Positions 34,383-45,470 of a DNA stretch of 64,000 nt are shown piece after piece (the stretch's first letter is position 1; each line of letters starts with the position of its first letter). Source of the stretch: an uncultured Bacilli bacterium. Lineage in GTDB: Bacteria > Bacillota_I > Bacilli_A > RF39 > UBA660. The position numbers and the translations under genes were made by a program. A model generated the notes under the pieces. That model ran no database searches. It saw only the letters and a program-made list of their open reading frames with translations, and was not told where the DNA came from. The DNA lies in the NCBI GenBank assembly GCA_934168205.1, contig CAKPMX010000002.1:255822-319821 (forward strand). Direction: 5' to 3'.

Positions 34383-34677
34383 ATGTTTAACTATCCATAT
34401 CCAAGAGCTAGTTTATTTAGTAGATGGGCTGGTCTTGCCAAAGGATTTAATTTTAGTGCATTTTTGGATGGTACACAAAAAACCTTAGGTGTAATAAATC
34501 AAGCTATTCCAATTGTTTATCAAGTTAAACCAATATTTAATAACGCTAAAACAATGTTTAAAATAGCTGATGAATTACGAAGACCAGTAACAGTTGAGGA
34601 TACTACCAATAATACTGATAGTGTTACTTCTACTGCTGTTCAGACTGAAGCTACTAATAAACCGATTTTTTACATAT

Positions 34678-34679
<2 letters not shown>
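34383..34679 (+). CDS. YqfQ/VrrA-like small protein
   Basis: 98 residues from MFNYPYPRASLFSRWAGL. The aromatic N-terminus, the GLAKGFNFSAFLDGTQKTLG segment and a helix leading to PIFNNAKTMFKI resemble the YqfQ (VrrA-like) family of Firmicutes, whose role is unknown. The C-terminus is Thr/Asp-rich. The start at 34383 follows AGAGGTGG by 3-6 nt; an ATG at 34368 lies in front of that site. TATTAT at 34360 could serve as the -10 and would give a very short leader. It is one of few rightward genes and converges with tgt. Confidence 0.55.
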
Positions 34680-36852
<2,173 letters not shown>

Positions 36853-36865
36853 ATAATGCCTCCTG

Positions 36866-37867
36866 TTATTTTCTTATTTCTATACCTAATACTTCATAGG
36901 CTTTATCTGTTACCATACGTCCTCTAGCAGTTCTTTTTAATAAACCTGTTTGTAATAAGTATGGTTCGTATACATCTTCTATTGTCGTTACTTCTTCACC
37001 AATGGAGCTACTAAGAGCTTCTATTCCAACTGGGCCACCGTTAAATTTATTGATAATGGCTAGTAACAAGTCATGGTCGGTTTTATCTAGACCAATTTTA
37101 TCGATATGAAGTCTTTCAAGTGACTCTTTTGTTATATCTAAATCTATTTTACCTGTACCTTTTACTAAGGCAAAGTCTCTAACTCTTTTAAATAATCTAT
37201 TAGCAATTCTTGGTGTTCCCCTACTACGTTTAGCTAATTCATAAGCGGCATCATCATCTATTTCCATATTTAAAACACGAGATGTTCTTTTTACTATTTC
37301 AGTTAATTCTTCAGTTGTATAGAATTGTAATTTTGAAATAATCCCAAAACGATCACGTAACGGAGCTGATAGGTCACCGGCACGAGTTGTTGCTCCGACA
37401 AGAGTAAATGGTGGTAAATCTATTTTTATATTTCTAGTGTTACCTTCACTACCAACGATAATATCAAGAGAAAAGTCTTCCATAGCTGGATATAATACCT
37501 CTTCAATATATCTTGGCATTCTATGAATTTCATCAATAAATAAGACATCCCCTGGCTCAAGAGATGAAAGTATAGCGGCTAAATCACCGGTTTTTTCAAT
37601 ACTTGGACCTGAAGCTGTTTTTATTTTTGTACCTAGTTCATGAGCAATAATAAAAGCTAATGTTGTTTTACCAAGTCCTGGAGGGCCATATAATAAAACA
37701 TGGTCTAGGGCTTCGTTTCTTATTTTGGCGGCTTCAACAAAGACTTTAATATTTTCTTTTACTTCGCTTTGACCAATGTATTCTTCTATTGTTTCAGGAC
37801 GAATTGTATTATCTATTACTTGGTCATCTTCAAGTGAATATTTTTTTATAACACTTTCATTTTTCAT
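36866..37867 (-). CDS. ruvB: Holliday junction branch migration ATPase RuvB
   Basis: AAA+ motor of the RuvAB complex. Walker A is [18 protein letters not shown], Walker B is [11 protein letters not shown], sensor 1 is [11 protein letters not shown], the Arg finger region is PLRDRFGI, and a winged-helix domain ends the protein ([18 protein letters not shown]). At 333 residues it is full length. It lies 13 nt downstream of ruvA. Confidence 0.97.
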   Translation of the reverse strand: MKNESVIKKYSLEDDQVIDNTIRPETIEEYIGQSEVKENIKVFVEAAKIRNEALDHVLLYGPPGLGKTTLAFIIAHELGTKIKTASGPSIEKTGDLAAILSSLEPGDVLFIDEIHRMPRYIEEVLYPAMEDFSLDIIVGSEGNTRNIKIDLPPFTLVGATTRAGDLSAPLRDRFGIISKLQFYTTEELTEIVKRTSRVLNMEIDDDAAYELAKRSRGTPRIANRLFKRVRDFALVKGTGKIDLDITKESLERLHIDKIGLDKTDHDLLLAIINKFNGGPVGIEALSSSIGEEVTTIEDVYEPYLLQTGLLKRTARGRMVTDKAYEVLGIEIRK

Positions 37868-37880
37868 AATACTTTCCCTC

Positions 37881-38444
37881 CTACTTCAATAATAATCTTA
37901 AGGCTTCTTTTACTTGTTCTTCAATTGATGCATCTTTATTAACTTTAGAGATAACGCCTTTAATTTCTTTATCTTTATAACCTAATCCTATTAATACTTC
38001 TTTCAACTCTTCAGCATTATTTACTTCATCATCAGAAATACCAACGCCAATGAACTCTAGTTTTCCTTTTAAGTCTAGGATAATTTGACGAGCTAGTTTC
38101 TCACCTATTTTAGGGAACTTCTTTAAATATAAAATATTCTCTCTTTCAATAGCGTCCATTATTCCTTCTACGTTTCCTAAAGCTAGCATTGGTAATGTCA
38201 TTTTACAGCCTAGTCCTTTAACACTAATTAGTTTTAAGAACAATTCTTTTTCAGCAAAATTTTTAAAGCCAAAGAGACTATTTTCATCTTCTTTAATTTG
38301 TTGATAAATATAAACTTTATATTCTTTTCCTTCTTCAAATGAATATGGATTAGATACATAAATTAAATATCCAATACCAGAATTATCTAAAACAATGGCA
38401 TTATTTTTAATACTTGCTACTGTTCCTATTATATAGTCATACAT
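37881..38444 (-). CDS. ruvA: Holliday junction DNA-binding protein RuvA
   Basis: Tetrameric junction-binding partner of RuvB. The N-terminal OB domain ([20 protein letters not shown]) is followed by two helix-hairpin-helix motifs ([16 protein letters not shown] and [19 protein letters not shown]). The C-terminal RuvB-binding three-helix domain is [19 protein letters not shown]. Length (187 residues) is usual. It is the first gene of the operon, preceded by TATAAT at about 38462-38467. Confidence 0.95.
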   Translation of the reverse strand: MYDYIIGTVASIKNNAIVLDNSGIGYLIYVSNPYSFEEGKEYKVYIYQQIKEDENSLFGFKNFAEKELFLKLISVKGLGCKMTLPMLALGNVEGIMDAIERENILYLKKFPKIGEKLARQIILDLKGKLEFIGVGISDDEVNNAEELKEVLIGLGYKDKEIKGVISKVNKDASIEEQVKEALRLLLK

Positions 38445-38480
38445 AAAATCACTCCATACTTATTATATACTAAAACTAAA

Positions 38481-38506
38481 AAAGAAAAAAGAGCTATTAA
38501 GGCTCT
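38481..38506 (-). terminator. Terminator after yebC
   Basis: Stem AGAGC / GCTCT around a 7-nt loop, followed leftward by TTTTTTC and more T. It separates yebC from ruvA. Confidence 0.85.
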
Positions 38507-38518
38507 GTATTAACAATA

Positions 38519-39241
38519 TTAGTCTTCTTTTAAATTATAATATACGTCTTGTACATCGTCTAAATCTTCTAATGTGTCAACTAATTTCATTACTTTTTCT
38601 TGTCCTTCTTCATCTAGTTCTACTTCCATATTTGGTATATATGTTAGTTCACATTCTAAGAACTCTTTTACGTTTTCTTTTTCTAATGCTTCTTTTACAG
38701 GAACAAAGTTAGTTGTATCTGTTGTGATAACGTAAGTATTTTCTACTTTTTCAAAATCCATTGCTCCGGCATCAAGTGAAGTCATCATCATAGTATCTTC
38801 ATCATAATCAGCTGGTATAACAATTGAACCGCGACGCTCAAACATGTAACTTACAGAACCATCTGTTCCTAAATTACCACCGGCTTTTGTAAAGGCACTT
38901 CTAACTTGAGAAGCTGTTCTATTACGGTTATCTGTTAAACAGTCTACCATAAAAGCTACTCCGCCATGTCCATATCCTTCGTAACGTACGCTTTCATAGT
39001 TTGCTCCATCTGCACCACCGGTTGCTTTTTCGATTGCTTTTTGAATATTATCTTTTGGCATGTTTTGAGCTTTTGCTTTATCTACTGCCAATCTTAACGC
39101 TGCGTTTTGACTTGGGTCAGGACTCCCTGCCTTAGCTGCTACCATAATTTCTTTAGCTAGTTTTTGAAAAACTTTACCTCTAGCAGCATCTAATAAACCT
39201 TTTTTTCGATGAATTGTTGCCCATTTTGAATGTCCACTCAT
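38519..39241 (-). CDS. yebC: YebC/PmpR family protein
   Basis: 240 residues with the typical start MSGHSKWATIHRKKGLLDAARGKVFQKL, then AVDKAKAQNMPKDNIQKAIEKATG and YEGYGHGGVAFMVDCLTDN. Family members have been described as transcription regulators and, more recently, as translation factors (YebC) acting at the ribosome on polyproline-type stalls. Cytoplasmic. AGGAGG precedes the ATG. It has its own transcription unit between terminator and a rightward small gene. Confidence 0.95.
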   Translation of the reverse strand: MSGHSKWATIHRKKGLLDAARGKVFQKLAKEIMVAAKAGSPDPSQNAALRLAVDKAKAQNMPKDNIQKAIEKATGGADGANYESVRYEGYGHGGVAFMVDCLTDNRNRTASQVRSAFTKAGGNLGTDGSVSYMFERRGSIVIPADYDEDTMMMTSLDAGAMDFEKVENTYVITTDTTNFVPVKEALEKENVKEFLECELTYIPNMEVELDEEGQEKVMKLVDTLEDLDDVQDVYYNLKED

Positions 39242-39320
39242 ACTTATACCTCCTCATTTCTTTTATATAATATCATATTTTTTTTAATAGTTAAAGCTTT
39301 TAACAATTATTTTTGTATGT

Positions 39321-39326
39321 TATAAT
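39321..39326 (+). promoter_or_regulatory. Extended -10 element of the small rightward gene
   Basis: TATAAT preceded by TGT. The predicted start lies about 16 nt before the ATG at 39349. No good -35. Confidence 0.5.
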
Positions 39327-39348
39327 CAGTTTAACAGATGGTGATATT

Positions 39349-39675
39349 ATGTATGTAAAAATTGATAAGAAAAAGTTTGAAATAAATGAGTTAAATACTT
39401 TTTGGGAAAAGTTTAAAAGTCTTAAATTTGTATTAGAGCCAATGCAAGATTATGTTATTCTTATGAAGAAAAAATCTTTATCTACTTATATGTATTGTCA
39501 AAGAGTTGATGTTGTGATGACGGATGAGGATGATGTAGTTTTAAAGATGTATCAGCGATTTCCTTCAGAAAGAATAATTCTTCCAAAAAGGAAAGTAAAG
39601 AAAACTTATCTTTTTCCAGCTGATAGTACTAAAGATATAAAACTTGGTGATAAGTTAGAAATTAAAAAGAAGTAA
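39349..39675 (+). CDS. Small orphan protein
   Basis: 108 residues starting MYVKIDKKKFEINELNTFWE. It is a basic beta-rich protein; notable stretches are YMYCQRVDVVMTDEDDVVLK and LPKRKVKKTYLFPADSTK. No family is recognised. The start at 39349 has GGTGAT 3 nt upstream and lies after the TATAAT at 39321; a TTG start at 39313 would precede the promoter. Transcribed rightward, divergent from yebC and convergent with the HPt-REC gene. Confidence 0.6.
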   Translation: MYVKIDKKKFEINELNTFWEKFKSLKFVLEPMQDYVILMKKKSLSTYMYCQRVDVVMTDEDDVVLKMYQRFPSERIILPKRKVKKTYLFPADSTKDIKLGDKLEIKKK

Positions 39676-39694
39676 CGCTACTTCTTTATTTTTT
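39666..39694. terminator. Bidirectional terminator between the small orphan and HPt-REC genes
   Basis: Stem AAAGAAGTA / TACTTCTTT, loop ACGC, with a T-run on the right and A-run on the left. Confidence 0.85.
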
Positions 39695-40574
39695 ACATAT
39701 TTTCTTTAAAATACATTGTCTTTTCAATTACTCTTTTTACATCAGCTTCTGTAAATGGTTTACCTAACATATCGATAATTGGATATGTAAAGGCTTTATT
39801 AATTGTATCTTTTGATGAGTCTCCAGAAATTATTGAAACTGGCATACTACTGAATAATTGATGTTCATTCATATATGTTAATACAGCAAAGCCATCTACT
39901 TTTGGCATATTTAAGTCTAGTAGAATTGCTACTATATTTTCATTTGAAGCATTTGCTTTGATAATATTTAGAGCCTCTTCTCCATCTTTTGCCATACCAA
40001 TGTTATATTTTTCACTGAATATTCTTTTTACGAAGTTTCTAATGATATTAGAATCATCTACTACAAGAATTGTCTTTTGTGAATATACTTCAGCTGGCTC
40101 AATATTAGATGATGTTGGTAATGGAGCGGCAGGAGCTGGAGTTACTGGAGCGGGTGCAGCAGCTGGTGCTGGTGTTGTACTTGTTGGTACTTGCTCATTT
40201 GATGTAACTTCTGATTCAGGAGAAATATATTTTTTAACAATATTTATAGTTCTTTCCACTTCATCAATTAGCTCTTGATAATGTTCATAAATATAGAACA
40301 TATCTCCTTCTTTACTTTTTAACTCTTGATCATATGCTAAATCAGCTAATTTAGTAAAACCAAAGTATTTAGCATCACTCTTAAGAGAATGAACATAAAT
40401 AGCATAATTAGGCATATCCTTATCATCTTTATATTTTTGAAGTTTAGCTATTTTTTCTTTAGCACTTACTAAGAATTCACCAACAGTTTCATTGTAAGTA
40501 TCTATATCACCAAATAACTCTAAACTTTTATTTACATCTACTCCGTTTGATATCAAAAAATTAACATCGTACAT
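39693..40574 (-). CDS. Stand-alone HPt-REC phosphorelay protein
   Basis: 293 residues, soluble. Residues ~1-115 are an HPt domain with the phospho-His in YVHSLKSDAKYFG (His62). An Ala/Pro/Thr-rich linker follows (~125-160). Residues ~168-290 are a receiver (TILVVDDSNIIRNF, phospho-Asp220 in LLDLNMP, Thr/Ser in SIISGDS, Lys in LGKPF). The HPt is closely similar to the C-terminal HPt of the 56153 kinase (both VHSLKSD(A/C)KY(F/L)GFTKLA). It has no output domain, so it may act by protein binding. It can accept phosphate from the two hybrid kinases in the window; that is inference. ATG at 40574 chosen because AAGGTG lies 6 nt upstream. Confidence 0.85.
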   Translation of the reverse strand: MYDVNFLISNGVDVNKSLELFGDIDTYNETVGEFLVSAKEKIAKLQKYKDDKDMPNYAIYVHSLKSDAKYFGFTKLADLAYDQELKSKEGDMFYIYEHYQELIDEVERTINIVKKYISPESEVTSNEQVPTSTTPAPAAAPAPVTPAPAAPLPTSSNIEPAEVYSQKTILVVDDSNIIRNFVKRIFSEKYNIGMAKDGEEALNIIKANASNENIVAILLDLNMPKVDGFAVLTYMNEHQLFSSMPVSIISGDSSKDTINKAFTYPIIDMLGKPFTEADVKRVIEKTMYFKENM

Positions 40575-40648
40575 TATTTTCACCTTCGCATTCTTAATCT
40601 ACTTAAATTATATCATAAATTTATTTGTAAGCAATTACTTTTTTTAAT

Positions 40649-41323
40649 TTAATCGATTAATACCCTTATTAATACTGGGTAATGATCACTGGTTTCTATA
40701 TCTTTAACGACATTTTTATCGACCAATTTAAAGTCTTTTGATATGAATATATGATCTATTGCTCTTTTATATTTAGATGGTTTAAATGTCTTTTCATCAA
40801 TTTGGACACGATATATATTAAGTTTTTCTAATTTTTCGGTAAAATCATTAAATATTTCTTTGTTGTTTTTTAGATTAAAATCTCCGGTTAAAATAATAGG
40901 ATTTCTATCTTTTTTTATTAGTTTTAAAATTTTGTTTAGTTGACGTTTTTTGACAGATAAATATTGATAATCTAGATGAGTATTGTATATTGATATTTCT
41001 TTATTATCTATAATAACAACTGTTTTAGTAATTATTCTATTTAATAATGATGGGAGATGGGGAAGATTGTATGTTTTACTATATAGTACTTTTTTATTTG
41101 TAATGATAGGATTTGATTCATTTATTTTAGGAAAGTATAAATATCTATAATTTCCTGTTACTTTATAATCTTTTAAGTCACTTTGAAATTCTCTCATAAA
41201 TTTAGGATAAGCTTCTTGCAAATTTAGAATATCTATGTTGTTATCAATGAGATAATTTTTAATAAGTTTAATCTTATTTTTATCTTCTTTATTTTGAATA
41301 TTAAATGTACTTATAGTTAACAT
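40649..41323 (-). CDS. Endonuclease/exonuclease/phosphatase (EEP) family protein
   Basis: 224 residues. EEP hallmarks are STFNIQNK at the start, DILNLQEAYP (catalytic Glu), YNTHLDYQYLS, ILTGDFNLKNN, and RAIDHIFIS with a final SDHYPV. This is the metal-dependent phosphodiesterase fold shared by exonuclease III, sphingomyelinases and phosphatases. No signal peptide, so a cytoplasmic nuclease or phosphatase is likely, but the substrate is open. The ATG at 41323 has GAGG 8 nt upstream. It follows obg in the same direction by 13 nt. Confidence 0.78.
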   Translation of the reverse strand: MLTISTFNIQNKEDKNKIKLIKNYLIDNNIDILNLQEAYPKFMREFQSDLKDYKVTGNYRYLYFPKINESNPIITNKKVLYSKTYNLPHLPSLLNRIITKTVVIIDNKEISIYNTHLDYQYLSVKKRQLNKILKLIKKDRNPIILTGDFNLKNNKEIFNDFTEKLEKLNIYRVQIDEKTFKPSKYKRAIDHIFISKDFKLVDKNVVKDIETSDHYPVLIRVLID

Positions 41324-41336
41324 ATAATCAACCTCT

Positions 41337-42611
41337 TTAGTCTTTATAATCAAAGTAGAAATCTAGAATACGTACTTGGTCACCGTCTGTTGCTCCTAGA
41401 CTTTCTAGTTTAGCGTCAATTCCTAGGCGACGTAGTTTTTTGGCAAAACGATAGATGGCTTCTTCACTATTAAATTTTGTCATTTTAAATATTCTTTCTA
41501 CTTCTTTACCAGATATTACCCAGGTACCATCCGAATCTCTAGTAATAGTATATGGTTCTTCTTTTTTAAATTTGTATAAGAAATGACTTTCTATTTCGGT
41601 ATCTTCATATAAAGGATTATCTGGTATTTCATCTAATAAGTCAGCGAGACGATCTACTACTTTTTGAAGGCCAGTATGAGTTGCAGCACTTATTTCAAAT
41701 ATTTCGGCATCAACTTTTTTCTTGAATTCTTCTAAGTTTTCTTTAGCACCATCTAAGTCCATTTTATTAGCGATAATTATTTGTGGCTTTTTTAATAGTT
41801 TATGGTTAAACTCTTCTAGTTCTTTATTTATTAAAAGATAGTCTTCATATGGATTGCGCATTTCACTACCAGACATATCAATAACATGAGCAATTACTTT
41901 TGTTCTTTCAATATGACGAAGAAATTTATCTCCAAGTCCTTCTCCGTGAGATGCACCTTCTATTAATCCTGGTAAGTCGGCAACAACAAAACTTCTACCA
42001 TCAGTTGACTTTGTTACACCTAAATTTGGCGAAAGGGTTGTGAAATGATATGCTGCTATTTTGGGTTTTGATTTTGATATTACGGAAATAATAGTACTCT
42101 TGCCAACACTTGGTAGACCTACTAATCCAACGTCCGCTAGTAATTTTACTTCTACTTTTAAAGTCTTTTTTTCTCCTTCTTCACCATTTTCTGAATAATC
42201 TGGTGCTGTATTGGTTTGAGTTTTAAAAGCGGTATTACCTCTACCACCACGGCCACCTTTAGCAATCACTTCTTCTTGGTCCTTTTTAGAAAGATCAGCT
42301 AAAACCAAACCTGTTTCTAGGTCTGTAACCACTGTACCTTGAGGTACTTTTATAACTAAAGGTTCAGCTCCTTTACCATTTTGATTTTTACCACGGCCAT
42401 TTTCACCTTTTTTAGCTTTTAGTACTTTTTGATAACGTAAATCAAGAAGTGTGTGTAGTCCTTGGTCAACTTTAAAGATTATGTCTCCACCATGACCACC
42501 ATTTCCACCATATGGTCCGCCCATTTCGATATATTTTTCACGACGAAAAGCGGTACAACCATCGCCACCGTTACCAGCTTCTACTTTTATTTCTACTTCA
42601 TCTACAAACAT
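41337..42611 (-). CDS. obgE: GTPase Obg
   Basis: Essential ribosome-assembly and stress GTPase of 424 residues. The glycine-rich Obg domain (GGNGGDG, GGHGGD, KGGRGGRGN) spans the first ~155 residues. The G domain follows with G1 GLPSVGKST, G3 DLPGLIEG, G4 NKMD and G5 ISAA. A C-terminal OCT domain completes it (FKMTKFNSEEAIYRFAKKLRRLGI). It lies just after rpmA, the common Firmicute neighbourhood, but a terminator at 42671-42694 separates the two. An extended -10 (TGC-TATACT) around 42639 may drive it. Confidence 0.96.
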   Translation of the reverse strand: MFVDEVEIKVEAGNGGDGCTAFRREKYIEMGGPYGGNGGHGGDIIFKVDQGLHTLLDLRYQKVLKAKKGENGRGKNQNGKGAEPLVIKVPQGTVVTDLETGLVLADLSKKDQEEVIAKGGRGGRGNTAFKTQTNTAPDYSENGEEGEKKTLKVEVKLLADVGLVGLPSVGKSTIISVISKSKPKIAAYHFTTLSPNLGVTKSTDGRSFVVADLPGLIEGASHGEGLGDKFLRHIERTKVIAHVIDMSGSEMRNPYEDYLLINKELEEFNHKLLKKPQIIIANKMDLDGAKENLEEFKKKVDAEIFEISAATHTGLQKVVDRLADLLDEIPDNPLYEDTEIESHFLYKFKKEEPYTITRDSDGTWVISGKEVERIFKMTKFNSEEAIYRFAKKLRRLGIDAKLESLGATDGDQVRILDFYFDYKD

Positions 42612-42670
42612 ATTGATGCCTCCCTTTTTTCATTTTTTAGTATAGCAAATTTATCAAAAAATATCTAGGT

Positions 42671-42694
42671 CAAAAAAAAGAGCCTTCATGGCTC
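42671..42694 (-). terminator. Terminator of the rplU-prp-rpmA operon
   Basis: Stem GAGCC / GGCTC, loop of 5, followed leftward by eight T. Confidence 0.88.
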
Positions 42695-42698
42695 ATAT

Positions 42699-42989
42699 TT
42701 ATGCTTCTTTAGGATATACTGAAGCTTGTTTCTTATCTCTTCCTAAGCGTTCAAACTTAACAATTCCATCAATTGTAGAATATAAAGTATCATCGCTTCC
42801 ACGACGAACGTTAGTTCCTGGGAATACTTTAGTTCCACGTTGACGATATATAATACTGCCACCAGTTATAAATTCTCCATCAGCAGCTTTAGCTCCTAAT
42901 CTACGTCCTGCAGAATCACGACCATTAGATGTTGATCCTTGCCCTTTATGATGAGCAAATAATTGGATATCTAATTTTAATAATTTCAT
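42699..42989 (-). CDS. rpmA: Ribosomal protein L27 with Prp-cleaved prosequence
   Basis: 96 residues, L27 of the large subunit near the peptidyl-transferase centre. The mature part starts [15 protein letters not shown]. It is preceded by [11 protein letters not shown], the N-terminal extension found in Firmicutes and removed by the Cys protease Prp, whose gene lies directly upstream. Cleavage before Ala would give the normal N-terminus. The last gene of the rplU-prp-rpmA operon. Confidence 0.97.
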   Translation of the reverse strand: MKLLKLDIQLFAHHKGQGSTSNGRDSAGRRLGAKAADGEFITGGSIIYRQRGTKVFPGTNVRRGSDDTLYSTIDGIVKFERLGRDKKQASVYPKEA

Positions 42990-43000
42990 AATTCTCCTCC

Positions 43001-43303
43001 TTATTTTACTTCTACGTTAGTTGGATAATCATTTTCCAACTCTTTTAAAAGACTAATCATATTATTTAGTAAAGTTTGAGTAATGTTATCAGTCTTGATA
43101 TTTTTTATTACTAGTCCATCTTTACTAACTTCATAACTTAGACCTTCCTTATCAAATGATAAAATTCCATTTATTGTAGTTGTTGCAATACTACTTACTG
43201 CACTACAAACAATATCTTTACCAAAATCAGCATACATAGCGTGTCCTAGTATAGAAACAGATTTTATCATATCACTATCTTTTGTAACTTTTACTTTAAT
43301 CAT
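43001..43303 (-). CDS. prp: Ribosomal-processing cysteine protease Prp
   Basis: 100 residues of the YsxB/Prp family, which cuts the N-terminal extension of L27. The catalytic His is in [17 protein letters not shown] and the Cys in the same stretch ([11 protein letters not shown]), the conserved GHA-x8-D-x2-CA/S pattern. It lies between rplU (2 nt) and rpmA (11 nt). L32 in this window carries the same type of extension, so this protease may have a second substrate. Confidence 0.93.
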   Translation of the reverse strand: MIKVKVTKDSDMIKSVSILGHAMYADFGKDIVCSAVSSIATTTINGILSFDKEGLSYEVSKDGLVIKNIKTDNITQTLLNNMISLLKELENDYPTNVEVK

Positions 43304-43305
43304 AA

Positions 43306-43608
43306 TTAACCGTTAATTTTAGTGATTTTTACTTTTGTATAAGGTTGTCTATGTCCTTGAGTCTTACGATTAGATCTGTCTTTACTCTTATACTTGAAAA
43401 CTTTAATTTTCTTTTGTTTACCGTTTTTGATTACTTCACCTTCAACAGTAACATTAGTAAGATAAGGACTACCTATTTTACTATCAAGCATTAATACTTG
43501 ATCGAATTTTACTGTGTCACCAACTTTAGCATCAAGCTTTTCTACGTAAATTTCAGAATTTTCTTGTACGTAATGTTGCTTTCCACCAACTTTAATTACA
43601 GCGTTCAT
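43306..43608 (-). CDS. rplU: Ribosomal protein L21
   Basis: 100 residues with typical features: [56 protein letters not shown] and TKVKITKI. First gene of the operon with prp and rpmA, with a ~100-nt structured leader and an AAAGGAGG ribosome site. Confidence 0.97.
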   Translation of the reverse strand: MNAVIKVGGKQHYVQENSEIYVEKLDAKVGDTVKFDQVLMLDSKIGSPYLTNVTVEGEVIKNGKQKKIKVFKYKSKDRSNRKTQGHRQPYTKVKITKING

Positions 43609-43709
43609 TAATAATTACCTCCTTTAATTAATAACTTAAGACTCGCTCTTAAGGTACAATAAATTGTTTATAACCTTTTCAATGCGGTTTGAGCATGAGG
43701 CGTCAAACA
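43609..43709 (-). ncRNA. L21-type leader RNA
   Basis: A ~100-nt 5' leader between the promoter and rplU. It holds a hairpin CTTAAGA / TCTTAAG (43635-43653, loop CTCGC on the plus strand) just before the ribosome site. Upstream it has GTTTGACGCCTCATGCTCAAAC, which can pair GTTTGA with TCAAAC. This matches the position of the L21 leader of Firmicutes, thought to give feedback control by L21. I identify it by position and hairpins, not by alignment. Confidence 0.6.
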
Positions 43710-43714
43710 TCTAG

Positions 43715-43743
43715 ATTATAGCATAACTATTTTAACCTGTCAA
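43715..43743 (-). promoter_or_regulatory. Sigma-A promoter of rplU-prp-rpmA
   Basis: Read leftward: TTGACA, 17 bp, TATAAT with TGC before the -10, a near-perfect consensus. It abuts the stop of the upstream gene (43746). Confidence 0.93.
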
Positions 43744-43745
43744 CT

Positions 43746-45470
43746 TTACTTAGTGCTTGGCTTAGTAATTTTAGGGATAGTTGGTATATAACTATCTATT
43801 TTACCGTCAGGTATAAAGAAATCATCTCTGTCTAAAAATGCTGGTAATTCCTCTTTGGATACAGGCATATCAATAATCTCCATCACAATTGCCCTTTTCC
43901 ATTTTATATTACTTGCATTTAATAAAGTAATATCATCACTAACATATGGCATATATTTACTATTCTTTATTAAAGCAATTCTTTCTTCTAACTCATCCGA
44001 TGTAAAAAATGAAATGTCAGAATCTTTTTTTATGCTTCCTATCAAGTTTTCTTCTCGCATCAAATTCACTCTTTCTTTAATAACTGTACTATCGGCTAGT
44101 AAAATAGAAGTATTAGTATACAAATACCTTGGGTTAATATCATTTTTAGTAAAAGTATTTATATTTTCTAATACAGTTGAATAGTCATGACTGTCGGTTA
44201 AAAATATACTCATATGGCTTTTATAAAATTCACTCGGTATTATTTCTTTTTCTGTTAATGATTTTAAAAGGGAAATCGTTTGACTATTACTGATAGATAA
44301 TATTTTATATATATCTTCCGGATTTGTTATTTTTATTTTTTTCAGTCCATCTAAGGCTTCCTGTAATTCATCTTTAGTATATCTTGATGTAACACATTCT
44401 AGAAATTTCTTATTATTTGGCATTGAAAAATTAGAAAGTATTTGAGCATATGCAGATGCTTCTTCTGAAAATGTTTTATTATACTTTTCTTGAACTTGTT
44501 CTGCTATTGCTAGGTTATTTCTATAGACATAATTTAAAAAAACCAATTGTAAATCTTGATCTGGAATGGAAGCTAATAAAGTGCGATAATTAGTTATTTC
44601 ACCTGGTGTTTCCACTTGTTTTTGAAAAAGTGCTAAAAATTCTCGATATTTTAGAGATTTTTTATTTTTTACTCTTACTCTCTTATTTATTACTGTTTGT
44701 TTTGCATTATAATAAGCTGTTATTTTTTTGTATTCTGATATAAAATTCTTAAATTCATCTGTTTTCATTATTTTACGAAAAAGATTGTTCCTATCTTTCT
44801 TTGAAAATGATTTGTCATTTATATCCACTGGGTTATTATCACAATTCAAAATTATTGTCTCACCAGTATTAGAACAAATTCCTTGCGCTGTTTTTATAAT
44901 GTTGATAACGTGAATTCCTTCTGATAGTTTTTCTGTACTTTCTAAAACTTTTCTTTTTTCATCTTCATCTAATGAACATTCTTCATCTGAATTAATAACC
45001 TCGTCTATCATCAAATCCAACAATTCCATAAAAGCATTTGCTGAATCTAAGTATGACTCATCTAATCCATGCTTCTTTAATGATTTTATTAGTTTTTGAT
45101 TTATGGAAAACTTTTTTATACCTTTTGTAATAGAGTTACTTTCATCGTTCTTTACTAAATCATTGTGTGCTGATACAATTTTTTTTAAAACGCTTGATAA
45201 ATCCTTTCTTGTTAATTCTGGATTTTCTAGTAATGGTTTTAATCTATTAAAAATGATATCTATTTTTTCAAAGTCAGCATCAAGCCATGTTAAAGTATGT
45301 GCCATAAACATTTGTGTTATATTTATTTTGGCAATACTATCTAAACAAAACTCCGAATTGTTTTCCAAAAAGTTTTTTAGGAATAAAGTCTCTTCATCCG
45401 GCTCTATTACCTCATTTTCTATATGAGAAAGCCTTTTATTAAATTCTTCTATTAATTCTTCTGCTGTCAT
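43746..45470 (-). CDS. Large helical-repeat protein (mTERF-like repeats), unknown function
   Basis: 574 residues, almost all helical, no signal peptide or TM segment. The C-terminal half (~370-540) shows repeating blocks of about 30 residues with leucine-rich helices and turns with DINPRYLYTN, ILLADSTVIKERVNLMREEN and similar units. These resemble mTERF-type repeats. The N-terminal half is charged and coiled-coil-like. A basic stretch KRVRVKNKKSLKYREF sits near residue 260. The start overlaps the stop of the RelE-like gene by 4 nt (ATGA), with GGTGAAG before it. The pair therefore is translated together. Function unknown; nucleic-acid binding is a possibility. Confidence 0.6.
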   Translation of the reverse strand: MTAEELIEEFNKRLSHIENEVIEPDEETLFLKNFLENNSEFCLDSIAKINITQMFMAHTLTWLDADFEKIDIIFNRLKPLLENPELTRKDLSSVLKKIVSAHNDLVKNDESNSITKGIKKFSINQKLIKSLKKHGLDESYLDSANAFMELLDLMIDEVINSDEECSLDEDEKRKVLESTEKLSEGIHVINIIKTAQGICSNTGETIILNCDNNPVDINDKSFSKKDRNNLFRKIMKTDEFKNFISEYKKITAYYNAKQTVINKRVRVKNKKSLKYREFLALFQKQVETPGEITNYRTLLASIPDQDLQLVFLNYVYRNNLAIAEQVQEKYNKTFSEEASAYAQILSNFSMPNNKKFLECVTSRYTKDELQEALDGLKKIKITNPEDIYKILSISNSQTISLLKSLTEKEIIPSEFYKSHMSIFLTDSHDYSTVLENINTFTKNDINPRYLYTNTSILLADSTVIKERVNLMREENLIGSIKKDSDISFFTSDELEERIALIKNSKYMPYVSDDITLLNASNIKWKRAIVMEIIDMPVSKEELPAFLDRDDFFIPDGKIDSYIPTIPKITKPSTK

